From Methylacidiphilaceae bacterium UBA1321 (GTDB taxonomy: Bacteria > Verrucomicrobiota > Verrucomicrobiia > Methylacidiphilales > UBA1321): 23,025 nucleotides of DNA. The stretch is from NCBI GenBank assembly GCA_002306945.1, contig DBTH01000217.1, positions 2,476 through 25,500 on the forward strand. The letters are read 5' to 3'. The notes beneath the pieces were generated by a model. The model worked only from the letters and a program-made list of their open reading frames with translations, was not told where the DNA came from and did not search any database. Shown here in pieces: positions 1 through 5,103 of this stretch. Each line of letters starts with the position of its first letter. Position 1 is the first letter of the stretch. A program made the position numbers and the translations under genes.

Positions 1-610
1 CCCGCCCGCCTACCAACCTCCCGCCGAACTCGACCGCTTCCTCTACGACAATCCGAAGCCGTGGCTCTTCACGCTCGGCTCCTCCGTGGTGGCCAATCCG
101 CAGGATTTCTTTAACGAAGCGGCGGAAGGCATGCGCGGCCAAAAGGAACGTGCCGTTTTACTCGTCGGCGACATGAAAAACGCGCCCAAGGACGTTCCCT
201 CCAACGTCTTTGTTCACGACCACGCCCCCTACGGCTGGATCATGCCGCGCTGTAGCGTTGTGGCACACCAATGCGGCATCGGAACGACGGCGCAGGCCTT
301 GCGAGCGGGATTGCCCGCGGTCGCCTGTCCGTACGCTTTCGACCAACCGCAAAACGCCGTGGCCCTCGAAGCAACCGGCGCGGCCCTCTTTCTGCCCGCC
401 CGCAAACGCACGGCCTCGCAACTCATCCGCGCCATGCGCATCGTCAGCGAAGGCGAAGTGGCTCAACGCGCCGCCGAAATTGGCCGGAAATTGCGCGAAG
501 AAGACGGCGCCGTGCGCGCTTGCGAACTGCTGGAACGCACCTTCAATCCGCGTCCCCATCCCTCCGAAGGCCGGATCTACGGATTCGTCGAAGGACTGGC
601 CGTTCTCTAA
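1..610 (+). CDS. GT1-family glycosyltransferase, C-terminal part (5' truncated by window edge)
   Basis: The open frame enters from the left edge and is in phase from base 2, so the true start is outside the window; a GTG at 86 is only an internal codon. Visible sequence includes the nucleotide-sugar-binding strand WLFTLGSS and, further on, the donor-site signature HQCGIGTTAQALRAGLPAVA followed by PYAFDQPQNA. This is the H-x-G-x-GT...G-x-P...DQ-x-NA pattern of GT1/MGT glycosyltransferases (UDP-sugar transferases acting on lipids, sterols or natural products). Only the C-terminal Rossmann domain, roughly 200 residues, is present, so the acceptor, set by the missing N-terminal half, cannot be inferred. 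The gene is convergent with the esterase that ends at 641, with 30 bp between them and no obvious hairpin terminator. The family call is secure; substrate and pathway are unknown. Confidence 0.85.
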   Translation, partial: PPAYQPPAELDRFLYDNPKPWLFTLGSSVVANPQDFFNEAAEGMRGQKERAVLLVGDMKNAPKDVPSNVFVHDHAPYGWIMPRCSVVAHQCGIGTTAQALRAGLPAVACPYAFDQPQNAVALEATGAALFLPARKRTASQLIRAMRIVSEGEVAQRAAEIGRKLREEDGAVRACELLERTFNPRPHPSEGRIYGFVEGLAVL

Positions 611-640
611 CCCGGCTCGCAAGTCGCCGACAGACCTCCG

Positions 641-1972
641 CTATTTAGCCGCAGGTGGAACACTTTCCCCCCTGAGCAGCGCGTTCTTCCACTCGTCCAT
701 CCGCGCATAAACGGGCTTGAAGATCGCCGGATTCTCCTTGTGCTCACCCAGCGGCACGATCATGACTTCCTTCGGACCCTTCAGTTGATTGGTCGCGGCC
801 AGAATGCCTTCGGGCCGCGCCGTCTGATCGATAAGTCCCAACGCGACGAAGGCCGGGCATTTGACCCGCGCGGCGAAATTCACCGCATCGAAATACGGAG
901 CCGTATGCATCACCTTCTCCGCATCCCTGTCCCGGGTGTGCTCCTCCCAATTCGGCCAACCCGGCTTGCGCCCCACCAGCGAACCGGTCTGATCGCAACC
1001 GGCGGGGAGATTGACCACCATCGCACTGACCTTCGGATAAAGCCCTGCCGTCACAAAAGATTGCAAGCCGCCCTGACTCGTTCCCGTCACCACGAGCGTC
1101 TTGTCATCCCAATCGGGCCGCGAAGCCAGATAATCCGCCGCCCGGTAATCGCCCAGGAACATCCGCAAGAAATAACTCGTCTCCCGATCCTCATTGCCGA
1201 TGGCCGTGTAATCGCGCAACTCGCCACTCGACTTCTGATTGTAAAAATCCACGGGCTGATCAATCGGCAGATCGTGAGCGCTGATATTGAGAACCAGCCA
1301 ACCCTTGGCCGCCATCCCCACCACCCATGACTTTTGCAGCGGATAAATACCGGCCCATTGCACGATCAGAAGCGCCGGAAATTTCTCCCCGGACGTGGGG
1401 CGGGCCAACTGGCCGTAGACGTGAGTACCGCGCACATTGTCGAGCGTGACTTTCCAATAATCGACATTCGGGCTGCCGCTATCGCCTTTTTCCAGCGAAG
1501 GATTGGCCGGCACCGCGTTCAACTCCGCGATCTTCGCCTTCCAGAAACTGTCGAAATCCTCCGGGGCGGGTGACGACACGGCGATTTTATCTGGAGCAAT
1601 GACGGCACCACCTAGAGCCCTCAGGATGTTCTTGTCGCCCAGGTCGACCCAGACCATCAGGAGCAATGTCCCCGGCGTATCGAGCGAACTCTCAATGGTG
1701 GCTTCACCGTTGACAATGGAAACCGAACTGTCGGCCAGCGACGTCGCACCGCCCCTGAGCACCTTATACGTGGCGTTGGTGACCGAGCCGGACGGATCGT
1801 TGAGAACCTTCACGTTCCACACCACCTTTTCGCCAATGGCGTAAATACCGCTCGTCTTCTGCGGCGTCACGACCACCTGCGGCGACTTGTCGCAAAGCGC
1901 CGACTGGAGCGACAACAGAAATAATAAAGCGGCGAAAGCGCAGCCTGATCGGAAGAAACGAGAACAAGTCAT
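641..1972 (-). CDS. Secreted acetylxylan esterase-like alpha/beta hydrolase
   Basis: The protein has 443 residues. It opens with a basic N-terminus and a hydrophobic core (about residues 11-26), a probable Sec signal peptide; the Cys after SAL does not fit a lipobox. Residues ~30-130 look like a beta-rich Ig-like domain. Residues ~135-430 match the AXE1 (acetylxylan esterase/cephalosporin-C deacetylase) fold, beginning with PEDFDSFWKAKIAEL. The nucleophile elbow GTSQGG places Ser299, and Asp382 (LIDQT) and His411 (GEHKEN) are credible remaining triad residues. Family members remove acetyl groups from xylan or other esters, usually outside the cytoplasm. The ATG at 1972 is preferred because it puts the signal peptide at the start, although no clear Shine-Dalgarno precedes it. 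It appears monocistronic, with the tRNA-Arg gene upstream on the same strand. The actual ester substrate is not shown by the sequence. Confidence 0.88.
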   Translation of the reverse strand: MTCSRFFRSGCAFAALLFLLSLQSALCDKSPQVVVTPQKTSGIYAIGEKVVWNVKVLNDPSGSVTNATYKVLRGGATSLADSSVSIVNGEATIESSLDTPGTLLLMVWVDLGDKNILRALGGAVIAPDKIAVSSPAPEDFDSFWKAKIAELNAVPANPSLEKGDSGSPNVDYWKVTLDNVRGTHVYGQLARPTSGEKFPALLIVQWAGIYPLQKSWVVGMAAKGWLVLNISAHDLPIDQPVDFYNQKSSGELRDYTAIGNEDRETSYFLRMFLGDYRAADYLASRPDWDDKTLVVTGTSQGGLQSFVTAGLYPKVSAMVVNLPAGCDQTGSLVGRKPGWPNWEEHTRDRDAEKVMHTAPYFDAVNFAARVKCPAFVALGLIDQTARPEGILAATNQLKGPKEVMIVPLGEHKENPAIFKPVYARMDEWKNALLRGESVPPAAK

Positions 1973-2075
1973 GTCTGAAAATACCCATTACAGGTATCGC
2001 ATTGCAAGAAATAGCATTACGCGATAACCGATAAGGGAACCCATCGTCGCGAGAAGGGATAAAGGCGAGAGGGAG

Positions 2076-2148
2076 CGCTCCCAGTTGGATTCGAACCAAC
2101 ACTCTACGGTTTAGAAGACCGTTGCTTTATCCGTTAAGCTATGGGAGC
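2076..2148 (-). tRNA. tRNA-Arg(UCU)
   Basis: Read on the minus strand, a full cloverleaf folds. The acceptor GCTCCCA pairs with TGGGAGC, and the D arm is GCTT/AAGC. The anticodon stem ACGGT/ACCGT has loop CTTCTAA, giving anticodon TCT at plus-strand 2113-2115. The variable loop is AGAGT, and the T arm GTTGG/CCAAC carries TTCGAAT. Discriminator base is G and no CCA is encoded. The 5' half of this gene and its promoter lie inside the 90-bp direct repeat that bounds the adjacent island, so the current gene may be a chimera rebuilt at insertion. It is structurally intact and likely functional. Confidence 0.95.
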
Positions 2149-2204
2149 CGGGATGTAGTCGCTATTATGCGTTTGCGGAAGTTTCCGGCAAGCAAATCAA
2201 GCGT
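2115..2204. repeat. Left 90-bp direct repeat (attL-like), overlapping tRNA-Arg
   Basis: This block matches 4407-4496 in direct orientation over 90 bp with three mismatches (near 2156, 2160 and 2176). It begins exactly at the first anticodon base of the tRNA (position 34) and runs through the tRNA 5' half and its promoter. Its junctions, at an anticodon loop on one side and at an unrelated regulator fragment on the other, look like an attachment site of a tRNA-targeting integrative element. Confidence 0.85.
2164..2191 (-). promoter_or_regulatory. Probable tRNA-Arg promoter (sigma-70 type), left repeat copy
   Basis: On the minus strand a -35 like TTGCCG (2186-2191) and a -10 CATAAT (2164-2169) are separated by 16 bp, just upstream of the tRNA 5' end at 2148. 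Position and hexamers fit a housekeeping promoter. The whole element lies inside the direct repeat. Confidence 0.5.
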
Positions 2205-2285
2205 GGGCGCTACAATATCTCGTTGGACAATCTTGCTAATCTGGCGAAGGCCTTAGAGAAAAAGCCTTTTGAAATCCTAAAGTAA
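2205..2285 (+). pseudogene. XRE-family HTH regulator, C-terminal remnant
   Basis: Immediately after the left repeat a 26-codon stretch ending in TAA at 2283-2285 reads GRYNISLDNLANLAKALEKK then PFEILK. This closely resembles the last helices of Cro/C1-type regulators, which typically end like SLDNLxKLAKALxVxPFELLK. The recognition helices and the N-terminus are missing because the fragment begins at the repeat boundary. It has no start codon of its own and is probably the truncated end of a regulator that came with the inserted element, or with an earlier one at this site. Confidence 0.6.
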
Positions 2286-2298
2286 CTTTTAAGCAGGC

Positions 2299-2516
2299 TT
2301 ATCGGCGTTGCTTGATCCTTCGGATAATTTCTTCATCCGTCAGGCTGTGCTCTTTGGCCTCTTTTAAAATCCTTTCCAGTCGATCATTCATCAACATCAC
2401 ATGCATCTGTTCGTAGAAATAGGATCAAGAGACTCACTGGATTTCTTAAGCAATTCCTCTGCGCGCTGCAAAAATTGCGTAGGATGTAACCAGAGCTCTT
2501 GCCATTTTCTAGGCAT
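2299..2516 (-). pseudogene. Small ORF downstream of the reverse transcriptase, apparently frameshifted
   Basis: From an ATG at 2516 the minus strand encodes a Trp/Leu-rich helical start (MPRKWQELWLHPTQFLQRAE...) that runs to ...SESLDP. The frame then turns into a short nonsense tail and stops. In the shifted frame at the same point the sequence continues plausibly as YFYEQMHVMLMNDRLERILK and ends in a Lys/Arg-rich helix, ...DEEIIRRIKQRR, with TAA at 2299-2301. Together they would make one protein of about 72 residues, so a one-base loss near 2425-2435 is the simplest reading. Alternatively these are two coupled mini-ORFs overlapping at ATGTGATG. The start lies 20 bp after the reverse transcriptase stop, suggesting one transcript. 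I do not recognise the family; a partner or regulator of the RT is possible but unproven. Confidence 0.45.
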
Positions 2517-2536
2517 AGACTTTTCGTGATTTAATT

Positions 2537-2905
2537 TTAAGCGTAATCTTCGCTTACGCTGTGCCACCATTCCTCCATGAGTCGTTCCTCTTCAAATGAA
2601 TGATAGAATGTTATTCTTTGTTTTTTAAAATGCGCGTAAATAGGATCCCTATCTACATGGTCGCCTATTTCTAACGAAGGTAACCAACCTTTAAGATTTG
2701 CCTCATACGCTAATAGCCAGTTCTCATCGTACAATGACTCCTTTGTCATCAGTTTTTCAAAATGATCTAGCGCGACCGCCTTATCCAGAGCTTCTGTTGC
2801 ACGAGCGTCCAGCAAAAGAAGAGCTATTGTACTATTCGACATTAAACTAGCAGCTTTACCAGCAGTTTGGCTTATTTTCAGACCAAGTTCGAGGATGCCA
2901 TGCAA
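2537..2905 (-). pseudogene. Reverse transcriptase, C-terminal part beyond an in-frame TGA
   Basis: This segment is in the same frame as the upstream reverse transcriptase ORF, separated only by the TGA at 2909-2911 and one Ala codon. Its 122 residues are helical and include LLAYEANLKGWLPS and a DPIYAHFKKQRITFYHSFEE stretch. I recall both patterns as part of the C-terminal region of full-length proteins of this RT type. A TTG at 2903-2905 could serve as a start, but no ribosome-binding site is evident. It is therefore best read as the severed C-terminus of one protein. The full product through the stop would be about 513 residues from the ATG at 4078. The segment makes functional sense only if the stop is read through or if this half is still translated by reinitiation. 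Confidence 0.7.
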
Positions 2906-2908
2906 TGC

Positions 2909-4078
2909 TCACGCAACTTCGCTAGTATGTCCTAGTGGAGAGTGGTCCTCTATAACCTGATTCAAGACAGCGGCAATGGCATCATTATCAAGTTCTTTTC
3001 CTTGACCTTTGTTAACCAATAGCTGCCCCAAGACATAACGTAATGTGCCGGGTTCCGAGCTGGCGCATTGGAGGAGAAGATCACTATATAGAGGCCAAGT
3101 ATCCTTCTCAATTTTAACTGAGCTAAGTCTCGAAATAGCGTATTTAAGTATACCTTCTTTAGGTTTTTGACTAGCCAACTCAAAAGCCCGGTCAAAATAT
3201 TTAAAAAGTAGTGTCTTTTGTGGAAATTCGAACGTCTGAAAGCGAAAACATCTTAGTTCAGAGAATGCAGTATCCTCTAAGGTAATCGGCAGCTTGAAGA
3301 TATTTGTTTTCGCTTCGTTTAGCTCTAGCTCAAACATCGCCAATACTTCACGAAACTTTGCGAGTCCTTCTTCAGCTTCAGAAAGGGTTCTAAATCCAAA
3401 CTCGTAATCGTCTACAAAGCGCAATCCCTTTTGAAGTCCACGTACCTTTAATTCGCTATCAACCGCACTTAACAAGATTTCAGCAATCATGTGTGAAGTG
3501 TCAGGGCCAATAGGTATTCCAAAAGTCTGTCCATCTTGGGCAAATTGACTTAGTTTATCTAGCTTATTTCCTAGCCGGTTTTTGTCTCCCATGTTGGTTT
3601 TAGCCGCTTTTTTTCCATCAATCGCCCAAGGTATGGTGTGCGTATAAATTGAGGGGTAAAATCTGCTGATGTCCGAGCAGAGGACATACTTGGAATGTGC
3701 TCGCAACTTCGCTCGTTGTGCTGGCCTTTCATTCAAATCATGCGCTTTTTTCAATGCTCTACCCTCTGACGTCTCGACGAGGGTGCTAAGTGATAGATGA
3801 GATGTACGAGCTTTTATATCCAATTCCTCCCAATTCTCTGCGACACAATTAGCAAGACGATAAAAACTAATAGGATTTAATATGCTAAGCTTTCGACGTG
3901 TGTTTCCAGCTCGAGCTAAGTTGTATGAGCACGGCTTAGTCCAATTTTTGAAAGTGGCTATTTCTGGAATGACATTTGACTGTTGACTGAGACTAATCCC
4001 GAACATCTCGGAATCGAATCTTGGAGGAAGCTCTTTTGGAAAATAGCCTCGCGTCAATAATCCGTTCAATATTGCCAT
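2909..4078 (-). CDS. Abi/DRT-like reverse transcriptase (RNA-directed DNA polymerase), truncated by in-frame TGA
   Basis: The RT palm is clear. Motif A is CSDISRFYPSIYTH, with its Asp at residue 136 of the 389-residue product. A conserved stretch DGQTFGIPIGPDTS follows, then motif C RFVDDYEFGF with both catalytic Asp residues. The N-terminus GLLTRGYFPKELPPRF fits bacterial Abi and defence-associated (DRT/UG-group) RTs. No maturase, endonuclease or retron msr/msd signature is apparent; the subtype cannot be set by eye. Downstream of the palm is an alpha-helical region (about 290-389), as in AbiA/AbiK-type proteins. The ATG at 4078 is chosen because it lies just before the conserved GYFPKELPP block; the frame stays open to a TTG at 4246, but those extra 56 residues look non-conserved. 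The ORF stops at TGA 2909-2911, after GHTSEVA, where homologues as I recall them continue with Trp-Ala-Leu. Known relatives block phage; here that is inferred only. Confidence 0.8.
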   Translation of the reverse strand: MAILNGLLTRGYFPKELPPRFDSEMFGISLSQQSNVIPEIATFKNWTKPCSYNLARAGNTRRKLSILNPISFYRLANCVAENWEELDIKARTSHLSLSTLVETSEGRALKKAHDLNERPAQRAKLRAHSKYVLCSDISRFYPSIYTHTIPWAIDGKKAAKTNMGDKNRLGNKLDKLSQFAQDGQTFGIPIGPDTSHMIAEILLSAVDSELKVRGLQKGLRFVDDYEFGFRTLSEAEEGLAKFREVLAMFELELNEAKTNIFKLPITLEDTAFSELRCFRFQTFEFPQKTLLFKYFDRAFELASQKPKEGILKYAISRLSSVKIEKDTWPLYSDLLLQCASSEPGTLRYVLGQLLVNKGQGKELDNDAIAAVLNQVIEDHSPLGHTSEVA

Positions 4079-4258
4079 AAAAGTAACCGTTCCCCTGAAA
4101 ACCAGTGAACCTTTTGAAAGGTTACTTTTAAATTTCCCTACGGCAATCCTTACTTCGATATCAGGGATAAAAGCGATATTGTAAAATTTCAATTCTGGTA
4201 GAACCGATATAAGGAAAGAGCCAACGGGGCATGCATTTTCCCCCAAGGCATGTCTCGT

Positions 4259-4274
4259 TTTTTACATGTAAAAA
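4259..4274. promoter_or_regulatory. 16-bp perfect palindrome upstream of the reverse transcriptase
   Basis: TTTTTACATGTAAAAA is a perfect 16-bp palindrome lying between the island's right end and the RT gene. It could be an operator for a dimeric regulator, possibly the XRE protein whose remnant lies at 2205-2285. There is no direct evidence of binding, and AT-rich palindromes of this size can arise by chance. Confidence 0.3.
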
Positions 4275-4406
4275 TGAGGCTAGGGGAAAGGCGATTTTAA
4301 GGCCAAATTCATTGACTGATTAAAAGGCTATTCAGTTCTTTTTGGTGCATTCCCATTCCCTTAGATATATGTAATATTCTTATTGCTAGCGTATTATATA
4401 CATTAT

Positions 4407-4496
4407 AAGACCGTTGCTTTATCCGTTAAGCTATGGGAGCCGGGATATAGGCGCTATTATGCGTTAGCGGAAGTTTCCGGCAAGCAAATCAAGCGT
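4407..4496. repeat. Right 90-bp direct repeat (attR-like) with orphan tRNA-Arg 5' half
   Basis: Second copy of the 2115-2204 repeat. Plus-strand 4407-4440 corresponds to tRNA positions 34 to 1 read on the minus strand. The sequence beyond it (4390-4406) does not encode the tRNA 3' half, so this is a truncated tRNA remnant. The right side continues directly into the lspA 3' flank. Confidence 0.85.
4456..4483 (-). promoter_or_regulatory. Orphan copy of the tRNA-Arg promoter reading toward the reverse transcriptase
   Basis: The right repeat preserves the same -35-like TTGCCG (4478-4483) and -10 CATAAT (4456-4461) with 16-bp spacing as the tRNA promoter. It no longer precedes a complete tRNA. 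It points leftward through the tRNA 5'-half remnant into the region before the RT gene, so it could supply transcription of the island. Two further TATAAT hexamers on the same strand lie at 4393-4398 and 4402-4407. Confidence 0.4.
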
Positions 4497-4523
4497 CGTC
4501 CTTCGTTGAGAAGGGTATGGGAA

Positions 4524-5000
4524 TTATTTTTCAGCGGAGTCCACAGCCGGGAAGCATTGGCGGAAAAGAATCCAGACCAGGCTCAGCGTAATGCCGCTGT
4601 CGGCGATATTGAAAACCCACGGATAGCCGATCCCGTGGAAATCGAGGAAGTCGACCACGTGCCCGTAACGCATGCGGTCGATGAGATTGCCGACGGCGCC
4701 CGAGATCAGCATTGCGGCTATCGCATTGACTTCGCCCTTGCGCCAATCGAGTTGGCGCGACCACCAGATTCCCAGGGCGAGCACGACGAGGACAAAGAGC
4801 GCCAGCCAGTAATTGCGGCCGGAGAACATGCCGAAGGCGACTCCGGTGTTGGGGACGTAGGTGAGATAAAAGACGTGGGGGATAACGTTGACTTGCGACG
4901 GTGTCATGAATTGCAGGACACGCTGGGCCCATTCCTTCGAGCCCTGGTCGAGCGCCAGGAGGAGCGGGAACAAAATCCAGAAAATTTTCGTCGGACGCAT
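4524..5000 (-). CDS. lspA: Lipoprotein signal peptidase (signal peptidase II)
   Basis: LspA cleaves the signal peptide from prolipoproteins after diacylglyceryl modification, in the inner membrane. The sequence shows the family hallmarks: LDQGSKEWA near the N-terminus, NTGVAFGMF, GAVGNLIDR, HVVDFLDF and FNIADS. The two catalytic aspartates are those of the VVDFLD and FNIADS motifs. Four hydrophobic segments fit the usual four-TM topology. The ATG at 5000 gives 158 residues, normal for the family; an in-frame TTG at 5030 would add ten residues (giving 168) and is less likely. The gene lies about 100 bp downstream of the TPR-protein gene on the same strand and may be cotranscribed with it. Its 3' end is only 27 bp from the right repeat of the island. 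Function is confidently assigned. Confidence 0.96.
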   Translation of the reverse strand: MRPTKIFWILFPLLLALDQGSKEWAQRVLQFMTPSQVNVIPHVFYLTYVPNTGVAFGMFSGRNYWLALFVLVVLALGIWWSRQLDWRKGEVNAIAAMLISGAVGNLIDRMRYGHVVDFLDFHGIGYPWVFNIADSGITLSLVWILFRQCFPAVDSAEK

Positions 5001-5103
5001 GGGAATCAAATCAAGCAGAGGGCCGTTCAACAGTCTGCGGTTTTATACGTATGAAGCCGATTCAATGAAAGCGGCGACTTCGCGGACGGCACTTGCATTT
5101 CGA

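Larger units (their letters stand above)
2115..4496. mobile_element. Small degenerate genomic island in tRNA-Arg carrying an Abi/DRT-like reverse transcriptase
   Basis: Two 90-bp direct repeats anchored at the tRNA-Arg anticodon bracket about 2.2 kb of DNA that is visibly richer in A and T, and in AT-ending codons, than the surrounding genes. Inside are an XRE regulator remnant (2205-2285), a frameshifted small gene (2299-2516) and a reverse transcriptase gene split by an in-frame TGA (2537-4078 or 4246). No integrase, transposase or terminal inverted repeats are seen, so either the element has lost its recombinase or it was mobilised in trans. Repeats and foreign composition are seen directly; site-specific integration is inferred. 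An alternative is a duplication by homologous recombination between related tRNA loci. Confidence 0.7.

Noticed and set aside
2163..2204. Extension of the XRE remnant back through the repeat (YYAFAEVSGKQIKR)
   Set aside because: The same bases form the tRNA promoter and occur in the right copy without an HTH continuation; the coding look there is likely chance.
2909..2911. TGA in the RT as selenocysteine or as a reassigned Trp codon
   Set aside because: Other genes here end at TGA (flgB, fliF, fliH, fliI, the HNH gene), so it is a true stop in this organism. The expected residue is Trp, not Cys/Sec, and no SECIS-like hairpin stands out.
2909..4246. Retron or group II intron identity for the RT
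   Set aside because: No maturase or HNH domain and no obvious msr/msd or intron domain V hairpin near it; the motifs fit Abi/DRT-type RTs better.
4383..5054. 223-aa plus-strand ORF across the repeat and lspA
   Set aside because: It is the antisense of lspA joined to the tRNA-remnant repeat; lspA has all family motifs and the plus-strand product has none.
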